Below, piece by piece: positions 56,801 to 64,000 of a stretch of 64,000 bases of DNA (positions are counted from its first letter, which is position 1; each line of letters starts with the position of its first letter). Source of the DNA: Oryzias latipes (taxonomy: Eukaryota; Chordata; Actinopteri; Beloniformes; Adrianichthyidae); contig NC_019859.2 in the NCBI RefSeq assembly GCF_002234675.1, forward strand, positions 3,565,240 to 3,629,239, in the 5' to 3' direction. A program made the translations under genes and the position numbers. Under the pieces are notes generated by a model. The model made no database searches. It saw nothing but the letters and a program-made list of their open reading frames with translations, and was not told the origin of the DNA.

Positions 56801-59441
56801 CAGAAAACACGGACCAAATTCTTCACAATGGGTTTCTAAGGAAAGTTTGGATCAAGTTAAGGATATAGGATATAAATCCAAGTATCAAATATGATATCAA
56901 TGGTTCAATAGGGTTAAGCTGCTGCAGAGATTACTTCAATCCACAAGTGTTGAAAAGCAAGGAGCAGTACCTCTCCTGGCCAGTGAGAGGAGGTGTCTGC
57001 GCTCTCCCCGGCTGCAGTGTGACGGAAAACAGAAGTCCTCGACTGCTCGTGTGACGCTAACCTCACAGTAGACCGCGAAGGATCTGTCTAGATCATCACC
57101 TCCCTATAAATAAACACACGGCCCCTTCAGACGTTCAAACCTCACAGTAACGGTTTTTCACCTACGGGCCAGACTTTGGACATGCCTGCAATTGTATCTT
57201 GTGTTTGTTACCTTCAAGTTGTCATAGTTGGAGTCACTCTCTGGGGTCTTGCTGGTGACTTTGTGCTCATGATAGGCTTCAATGATTCGATCAAAGAAGT
57301 CGCAGAACAGAATGTAGGACTGGGCGTCGCCTGCCAGACACCCGACCGTCACAGGACCGCACCATTCACCTACGGAAAACAGACGCTCAGTCAAGAGGAC
57401 CTATTATGAATTTCACATGTTTTAGCTTAATACCTGCTAAAAGCACTTGATACTTAATTTTCAACATTGTCCTAATAGAAAATTTTAAATGTGCGATGTT
57501 CCTGAATATAACTTTCCCTGAATTTGTTTCCCCATCCTCTGAAATTCCCTTGTTTTAATTTGCCACGTTTCATTTTTCTTGGACAGTTTCTCTCTCAGTA
57601 AATCATGGGCTGCAATGAACCAAGCAGGCCCCAGGGGGCAGTATAGCACACAGCAGAAGGGTTGGCATTTTTCTGCTAAGCTAACGAGAACCACCAAGAC
57701 TTCTTAGATCTATCAACTTGCTGTAAAGGAAAGTCATTTTTATTTTTCATTATGCTGAATAGCAGTGGATGCAGTTTATTATTCTCAGAGGATGTAGATG
57801 ATGAGTTGATATGAAAGTTAGCCCACATTTTTTGTCATATTTGTAAATGCTAACCAATCAAAACCACGTAGCTTCAATGTGGGTTGGGCATCACCTGAAA
57901 CTTTTGCACATGGAGGAGTTTGGGGGATTTGGGTTACCAAAATAAGAGTTCACGCAACCAAAATAAAAGTCGTTGCAACTTTAAAATGTTAATAATTGGC
58001 ATTGATGTTTTTCATTTGGCAACCTCTGCTCATAGATAAGTTTTTGTTTAACGGTCAACATTTCCTCTATGATTTTTCTTTTCAGTGTCAGCAGTGACAT
58101 TACCTGGTTCCTCGATGCCAAGACGGATGACATCATCAAACATGACTCCACTGGGGGTGCAGCGGTCGAACTGTCGGCGGTACATGGCAGGCGTGAGGAT
58201 CCGCCCCATCCAGGTAAAGTTTCTGCACAGGTCAGGAAACTCTTCTTCTGGAGAACCCCTCCTCAGGTGGAATTGGGACATGGGGTCAGGGGGAACCAAG
58301 TTCTGAGTCCAAGTTTTTAGAGGACAAAATGTAGAAGTTATTGTGCCAACAAGAAATAAAATAATGTCAAAAATATTCATAAGAAGAAAATGCGCTAAAA
58401 ATGCGAACTGTTAGATAGAATTACTTCAAACTGAATGTCATGCAGCCCAATAATAGATGTTTGGTGCCAGTTCTAAGCAAATGGTTAGTGTTCTTTGAGT
58501 TCTTGTGAACCTAGTTGTGGTTCATTTTGATTAGAGTGACAAAAAATTACACATTTTGAACAAAACGTAAAACAAAATGAGAATACCATCTTCAGTACAA
58601 GTTGACTCATCTTAAGAAATCCTCGCCAGATTTTTTTAATTTCTAGATCTGAGGTCTTAGTGAGACAAAAAACTTCTCGACTTGATTTTTAAGCAAAGCT
58701 TGTAAAGGTGTGAAGCAAAGATGAATGAAAACAACTTAAAACCTGGTAAAATATCTTAAATATATAAAAACAAATCTTTGCGAGTGTCAAATAGTTTGCA
58801 GTGTGATCATTAGTTGACCCCAATAAGAAACAACAAGCAGCGTTATTTCGCTTGCAAACTCACATTTGTGCCCCACACTCAAAAATAATTCACACTTTGT
58901 AACTGTTGTAAGAACGTTGGCAGGTCTAAAAGTGCAGTGGTTGTGGCCTCCACTGCGAAAGTTCTCATCCACTAAATTCTTGCATTTCTGCTGCTGTTTT
59001 AGCTGTTATTATGTGTAGTAATACCTAATTAAACAGGAACAGAATTCCGTTTGGTAAAGCTGAACCTATAAATGACAGAGATGTTTACCTCCAAGATGCA
59101 CCGGTACCTCGTCTCCATGGGAAACACAACAGGAGCTGCATAAAACCACAGCAGTTTGTCCAGGGATTCAAATATTTTCTTAATTATTTGTTGCATTGCC
59201 AACACATTAGGAAAGTTTTAAGACATTAAGTAAAGTAAAGACGTCAGAAATCAAACCAGTAGAGATTTCTACAGAAGTGACGTCTGAGGGAGGAAGCTAC
59301 AAGCTGTGAACACCTTTATGATCCCACTGACACAATTAATCAAATACAACAAAACCTAAAGGTTATTTTTTTTTTTTAAATAAATAAATGACAGAGGCAT
59401 GCAGTAAAAATGATGGGACACTCACGTTTGACCTTCCACAT
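53826..59441 (-). CDS. Creatine-kinase-like protein, probable pseudoenzyme
   Basis: Nine coding exons (minus): 59441-59426, 59135-59089, 58302-58104, 57369-57212, 57103-56971, 56281-56128, 56012-55889, 54915-54726, 53986-53826. They give 393 codons plus stop with all phases closing. It aligns end to end with creatine kinase: N domain (LTPAMY, TPSG..FDDVI, VTVGCLAGD), GGDDLD, HCSRGERR, ARDWPDAR, WVN..DHLR, HPFIW, GTGLK, EVELTQLVVDGVKLLIAMEK. By muscle CK numbering many key residues are changed: R130 to Glu154, R132 to Ser156, E231 to Ile249, E232 to Asp250, C283 to Ser301, R292 to Lys, R341 to Thr; the R320 loop is shortened. R236 remains. ATP and creatine chemistry are therefore unlikely. The start ATG is the first in frame of the leftmost exon; an upstream exon is possible. 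No disrupted frame, so it is kept by selection or is very young. Confidence 0.85.
54135..54475 (-). mobile_element. LINE fragment in the last intron of the CK-like gene
   Basis: GTGAACAAGACTCCAAGATA, GCCTGTCAATCTCACGCTCC and GAGAACCATGGCCTCAGATTT are familiar from the ORF2 region of fish RTE/Rex-type LINEs, read here as the strand complementary to the coding sense. Strand and family are tentative. Confidence 0.45.
54646..54686. repeat. (ATGG)n microsatellite
   Basis: About ten tandem TGGA/ATGG units, 40 bp from the splice donor of the 54726-54915 exon. Confidence 0.9.
54916..55888. other. CK-like gene intron with R2 repeat copy 4
   Basis: 55225-55535 carries R2 (AGCTAGCGGGAGAGCATGTA, ACAGATGAATGG, CTCTGCAGAAACTATGTCCT), in reverse orientation relative to 26.9 kb. 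The rest is unrecognised. Confidence 0.5.
56282..56970. other. CK-like gene intron
   Basis: AT-rich, no recognised repeat or exon. Confidence 0.5.
57370..58103. other. CK-like gene intron
   Basis: No recognised repeat or exon. Confidence 0.5.
58303..59088. other. CK-like gene intron
   Basis: AT-rich, no recognised repeat or exon. Confidence 0.5.
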
Positions 59442-60261
59442 GTCGTCAGCTTGATCTGGGACTGCAGACCACTGACAACGCAACAAAAGGTCTAAGAATA
59501 GTCATAATAGGCCTGAGTGATTCCTGCTGCAGCCTGCAGGGCTCCGGTTACAGCCCCAACAATGTCAGTCTTTTTATAACTAAAGCTTTAAAGAGCTGTT
59601 TGGAAGAAAGGAGGCTCCGCCTCCAGACTGTACGCCATCATCTTTAAATTGACGCCAAAAATACACTACGGTTCACAAAAGTCACATTCCAGGTTTTCCC
59701 ATGGAGGATGACTCTCCTATGTGTTGAATTTACAGCGTGTTAAAATGACGGCCTCTTGACGGCAAACGGAGAAATTACTGTGGTTCATATGTTAAAAAAA
59801 AAAGTTATAATATACACCACAGAAATCTGAATGGCAATTAAAACTACTTAGCTTAGATGTTCAATAAAAGACTTCACGTATGTCATGTGATGTGCACCTC
59901 GTCTTTCATTGGCTGCACCTGAAAACTGTGAGAAAATAGTTTGAGGAGCACACGTGTTAATTCTGTTGACCTCAGGCTCCATGTCTTGTGAATTCACAGA
60001 GATTAAAAAAAAAAATCTGAAAACTCTTTCAGAAGATTATTGTTGTGACGTTTGACATAACTGTCTCTGATGCTCAGGGGGTCAAACAGGCGACTTCATG
60101 TAGTTTTTCTTCAAGCTAAAGGTTTTGCTATGGCCCAAAGGTCATCTTTATTGTTGTTCTCTACAACAACTTGTAGCTTTAAAGATTTAAAGTCCACTTG
60201 ATCATCTTTTAAACAATTTTTAAAGCCTTCACGGTGGTCTTCATTGTAATTAAGTCGTTTT

Positions 60262-60350
60262 TTCAAAAACCTGTGTTGTTTTCTAGGACATAGTTTCTGC
60301 AGAGCGTTAGTGGTTCATGAGAAATTCATCTCTGAGTTGACCGATGGCGT
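60262..60350 (+). repeat. Dispersed repeat family R2, copy 5 (fragment)
   Basis: GTGTTGTTTTCTAGGACATA, GTTTCTGCAGAGCGTTAGTG and AAATTCATCTCTGAGTTG are shared with the other R2 copies. It is cut by, or joined to, the SINE at 60375. Confidence 0.55.
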
Positions 60351-60374
60351 GGATAAACTCATGAATACAATCTT

Positions 60375-60630
60375 CAGCTCAGTGGCCTTGTGGTAGAGTG
60401 TCCGCCCTGTGACTGGAAGGTCATGAGTTCAAATCCAGGCCGAGTCATACCAGAGACTCTAAAAATGCCTCCCTGCTTGAGGGGTTGGTTTGGGGGGGTT
60501 CAACCACCAAATGGTTCCTGAGTGCTGGCTGTGTCTGCAGCTCACTGCTCCCCCAGGGGATGGGTCAAGTGCAGAAAACAAATGCCACACACCTAGGTGT
60601 GTGACAGATGGTGGGACTTTAACTTTTACA
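60375..60630 (+). mobile_element. tRNA-derived SINE family S2, copy 3
   Basis: Best-preserved copy: GCTCAGTGGCCTTGTGGTAG and AGTGTCCG (A-box region), GGTCATGAGTTCAAATCC (B box), then AAAATGCCTCCCTGCTTGA, GCTGTGTCTGCAGCTCACTG and CCACACACCTAGGTGTGTGA. Confidence 0.8.
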
Positions 60631-61590
60631 AATTTCTAGAACAAATTGTAATGATTTTAAGACTATTTTTCATTATATTTGTCCTCCATCATCAGGAAAA
60701 TGCCCCAAGAACATGTTAAAAACACGCAATACATGATGCATCCTCTCTACAAAGTGGTGGACAAACTGAGAAGCAGCTTTAGCAGTAGACTCATTCACCC
60801 CGTGTGTGTACATGCACACGTAAATAAGAGTTTTTCTTCCCTGTATATTTCGTATTTATTTTATGGTGCTGCTACTAAAACTGAATTTCCCTACAGGGAT
60901 TACTAAAATTAATCTTAATCTTAATATCCATCTGTGCTTCATCCTTCATCTTGCGGTTACAAAGCAATGCCAGTAGGAGGCGCAGCAGCCCAACATCACC
61001 AGGAGTTTCCATCTCGGTGTAACAAAATGTGTTTGAACTTTGTGCTGTTGAAAACTACACTAAAGGATAAGATAATTTAAATTTATTAATAACATTTTGT
61101 TTTTAACAAAGAAGGCTGATTTAAACTGTTTTCAGGATAGCAAAATATGCTCAATTTATCAAAAAATGTCTTCACTCCAGTACAAATTTCTATTAAAAGT
61201 ATCTGTATCTGTTCAAAACTAGTGCTAACACATGAGTTCCTCTTATTTAATACAGTCAGACACACTTTTGTACATTTTATAAAATTGTTTATTTTTATTA
61301 ATGTTTGTAATTCAGGCAATAATTTATTCGTGCATAAATTACTGAAATAATAAAAAATATAATCTTTAAAAAAATGACACTACAGTCAGCAACGGAATGA
61401 CGATTGAAAATATACGTGGAGTCAGCAGATGGGATGAAGATAGAATAAATGCTTGAATATACCTTAAACTGTTCATTCAAAGGGACTTTTTACTAAAATA
61501 CATTTATGCAAATGGTTTTAGCTGCAAACTCAGTGAAAAAGGATGTTTTACATCCAGGTCACATCAAAGTGAAATATGACTGAAACGTTC

Positions 61591-62174
61591 TCAGAGCTCC
61601 AAGCCCGTCGTGTCCACCTTCACCTTGACAAACAGCGTGTCGTCTTTGACGTACACAGCATTTCCTGGAGCTTCCAGCGCATCCAGAGAAATGAAGCACG
61701 GAAAGCCGACGGCCACGTTGCTCGCCGACTCTGCAGCCGGCTGATGGAAGCATGTGTTTGTGGGGTCAGGCCTGAAATTAAAACTCTGGTGGTTCCTGGC
61801 GCCGCTTTGGTCCAGAACAGACAGAGACACGGTCTGTTTGAAAGGCCACGGCAGAAGAGCATCGAAGTCTCCGGGCATCAGAACGACATAAAGGGACAGG
61901 TGAGTTCCTCGTCCTTCCCCGTCTCCGTTGAGGTAGGCCTTCATGGCCATCTTGTAGCCGCAGCGTCCGGTGTGGAAGGGCACGCTGCTCAGACACGGAT
62001 GCTGACCCGTGGCTTCGGCTTCCCTTCTTTTCTGGAAATCTTTGATCTTCCAGATGAGTCTGCCGTCGTAGGAGGTCAGCTCAAGCTCCTGCAGGTGCTG
62101 CTTGTTGAGAGCGAGCTGAGCGACGTGGAGCTCCAAGAGACCCGAGTGACGCTTCCTATTCTCCTCCAGAGTTG
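61591..62174 (-). CDS. TRAF-family adaptor, last exon (TRAF-C/MATH domain)
   Basis: TRAF proteins are trimeric cytoplasmic adaptors that couple TNF-receptor-family tails to NF-kB and MAPK signalling. This exon (acceptor AG at 62175-62176, stop TGA at 61591-61593) begins with the end of the TRAF-N coiled coil (LHVAQLALNKQHLQEL) and then a full MATH domain: SYDGRLIWKIKDF, HTGRCGYKM, AYLNGDGEGRGTHLSLY, DALLPWPFKQTV, DQSG, FRPDP, GFPCFISL, VKDDTLFVKVKVDTTGLEL. The GRGTHLSL and LLPWPFKQ motifs place it in the TRAF1/2/3/5 group rather than TRAF4 or 6. The upstream RING and zinc-finger exons are not visible before the window end, so the paralog is left open. Confidence 0.88.
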
Positions 62175-62528
62175 CTGATTGGAGAAAAATTATGTAAATA
62201 AAAGTTCCACTGACCTATAAATAAGTCGATCTAAATGAACTGAAATAGTATAATATTTTATATAAACAGAATCTTTAGAATTTAAATTTTCTATTAGACT
62301 TTCTGCTCAGATGTGACTCATTTGTGATTTGTCTAAAAGGACAAAGAAAAGGAAGGTCTGACCAACAGGCAGTCTTCTCCAACCCTTTTTCTCTAAATTA
62401 AAGGCAAAACTCCAGATAAAAATAAATAAATAAATACATAAAATCCACAGAGACCCATGTTAAAACTTCAACTGTAAATTGAGACAAACTCTACAATCTG
62501 CTTTATGTTTTTTTTTTTTTTTTGTTAA
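62175..62528. other. TRAF gene intron, proximal part
   Basis: AT-rich with a T run at about 62507-62523. No further TRAF exon was recognised from here to 64000. Confidence 0.5.
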
Positions 62529-62733
62529 CCCTTGTGCTATCTTAGATGACCCCACCCTTACATTGACGTGTTCTCCCTACCATGACAAAGGTGGATAAAG
62601 GTGGAAACATTTCATGTAATCCATGGACACCAGTGAAGATCACAAATCATTGATGAAGAAAGGTTCAGAGTTCTGTCTAGTGGGTCTAGATGACCCAACT
62701 CCCAATTTTAAAGTGCCTAGGATAGCACAAGGG
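62529..62733. mobile_element. piggyBac-like MITE, copy 3
   Basis: TTAA at 62525-62528, CCCTTGTGCTATCTTAG at the left and GGATAGCACAAGGG then TTAC at the right. Complete, 205 bp. Confidence 0.85.
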
Positions 62734-62992
62734 TTACAAATCACATTTATGAATAATTGAAAAGCTAAAGGTGTTTCTTTAGATTGCTGGACAGACTCAA
62801 CAGGATTCCCATTTTACTTGCTTCTGTCCAATTTCCTTCTGAATATAGGTGAAGTGGGCGGAGCAAATTCCAGACAACGTGTCTGACTAGGCCCGCACAA
62901 TAAGTTGCAGATTTATCGTTATCGCGATACCAAGCTGTGTAATATGCATATCACAAAACACTGCAGAAAATTGCAATAAATGGTTACCGTAA

Positions 62993-63902
62993 CCCTTGTG
63001 CTATCCTAGGCACAGTTGGGTCATCTAGACCCACTAGACAGTGTTCTGAACCTTTTTTCTTCAATGATTTGTGATCTTCACTGGTGCCCATGGATTACAT
63101 GAAATCTTTCCACCTTTATCCATATTTGTCATGGTAGGAATAACATGTCAATGTAAAGGCCCGTACACACCGGGACGAATATTCGCCAGGCGTTATTCGC
63201 CAGCGTTTTTCGCCACGTTTTTTGTGTTCACACCCAGGCGATTTTCGCTGACGATGAGCTGAGTGAAAATGCAATTTCATTCCCTGACATTAGATGGCAC
63301 TTAATGTAAAACAGAAATACTCCTGTGCACAAGGTGGCGCTGCGCAACTTTACGCTTCTTAAAGTCGCTTTTCACTCAGAAGAAGAGAGCAAGTATTTAC
63401 GCGCTTGTTAGAATAATACAAAGAAAACATGAATATTTCAAACACCAGTTGCTCCAACTGGTGTTTGGTTCGGGGATATTTTAGAATGTCCGTCAATATT
63501 TCTTCGCGGCTGTGTAGATGCAACTTGGCGATTATCTTCTTCGCTGGTATGTGTGCTCAGAAAGGCAGTTTAGTGTTTGAGCGCCCCCAAGTTGTGTGTT
63601 TACTGTAACTTCAGAAGCTCCAGAGACGTGTACAAAAGCGCCATTCTCATTGGTCGAACAGATTTCGACGCGACGCGTCAAAAAAAAAAAACGAACCCGA
63701 GGCGGTTTTTTTTTGACGCTTTGTCGCGTGGCGTTTTTTTTTTTGACGCTTTGACGCATGGCGTTTTTTCGCGTCGGTGTGCACACTCTCATTGGTGCCC
63801 TCTGTTTAGTCACGAGGCGTTAAACGTCGGCGAAAATCGCGCGCGAAATTCGTCCCGGTGTGTACGGGCCTTAAGGGTGGGGTCATCTTAACAGCACAAG
63901 GG
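62993..63902. mobile_element. piggyBac-like MITE, copy 4, split by a Harbinger-like MITE
   Basis: Left CCCTTGTGCTATCCTAGGCA, right AACAGCACAAGGG followed by TTAA (63903-63906). Without the inner 715 bp it has the usual length of the family, with a small internal deletion near 63011. Confidence 0.8.
63157..63871. mobile_element. PIF/Harbinger-like MITE with long inverted ends
   Basis: Termini AGGCCCGTACACACCGGGAC and GTCCCGGTGTGTACGGGCCT are perfect inverted repeats, extending inward (GAAT/ATTC). The flanking TAA (63154-63156 and 63872-63874) is the 3-bp TWA duplication of Harbinger elements; uninterrupted copies of the host MITE have one TAA at this site. The inside has GCG-rich repeats and two A/T homopolymers but no transposase. 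Confidence 0.85.
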
Positions 63903-64000
63903 TTAAATGTGCTAAAACAATCTTACGGCAGCTTGAATTATTAAACAAATCAAATAAATCCATTTATGCATTTGACCAATCGGATGGAGCCCTTTTATGT

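Larger units (their letters stand above)
59442..61590. other. Intergenic spacer between the CK-like and TRAF genes
   Basis: May contain the CK-like promoter just right of 59442. R2 copy 5 (60262-60350) and SINE S2 copy 3 (60375-60630) lie here. The rest is AT-rich. The stretch next to 61590 is the likely 3' UTR of the TRAF gene. Confidence 0.5.
62889..64000. mobile_element. MITE family M1, copy C, interrupted, runs off the window
   Basis: Starts TAGGCCCGCACAATAAGTTG and continues TTATCGTTATCGCGATACC up to AATGGTTACC. After the inserted MITE it resumes at about 63907 (ATGTGCTAAAACAATCTTA, GACCAATCGGATGGAGCCC). Matches 33723-34123. Confidence 0.75.

Noticed and set aside
60375-60450. Possible functional tRNA gene
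   Set aside because: A and B box-like motifs are present but no cloverleaf can be drawn, and the same head plus tail recurs at 29.1 and 34.3 kb, so it is a SINE.

Overview
The window is nuclear DNA of a teleost fish. It is AT-rich and intron-rich, with GT-AG introns and CpG-rich sequence at one promoter. It is loaded with fish-type repeats: tRNA-SINEs, an L1 of the fish type, a Tf1/sushi-like gypsy element, and piggyBac-like, Harbinger-like and hAT-like MITEs. The repeat families look like those of medaka-type fishes (Oryzias), but the sequence alone does not prove the species.

Layout. (1) 1-7 kb, plus strand: the 3' half of an atlastin gene (ER-fusion GTPase), ending at 6993. (2) 10.6-35.1 kb, plus strand: a complete mark2-type kinase gene, 18 coding exons, 743 aa. 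ATL3 and MARK2 are close neighbours on human 11q13, so this looks like a conserved vertebrate pair. Intron 1 of mark2 holds a recently inserted gypsy/chromovirus element (12.7-17.7 kb) with identical LTRs and one uninterrupted gag-pol frame; it sits inside an older MITE. (3) 38.4-52.6 kb: an L1 retrotransposon with a 15-bp target duplication and an A tail. Its ORF1 is split by an 8.66-kb insertion (about 38973-47636) flanked by a 12-bp repeat of L1 sequence. This insertion carries an 11-exon gene with a continuous 1540-aa frame, an RNase H-like D/D/E set, a repeat array near its left end and a self-complementary satellite. It behaves like a large DNA transposon and is the most novel item in the window. 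(4) 53.8-59.4 kb, minus strand: a nine-exon creatine-kinase-like gene (393 aa) in which almost every nucleotide-binding and catalytic residue has changed, so probably a pseudoenzyme. (5) 61.6-62.2 kb, minus strand: the last exon (TRAF-C/MATH domain) of a TRAF-family gene. (6) 62.9-64 kb: three MITEs nested one inside another.

The host genes do not form a pathway. The two left-hand genes keep vertebrate synteny, and the rest of the window is shaped by repeated rounds of transposition, many of them nested, which gives a relative order of insertions. Exon boundaries were set by hand from GT/AG sites and reading phase. In the mark2, creatine-kinase-like and transposon genes all phases close exactly; the atlastin, where only the 3' half is present, stays in frame throughout.
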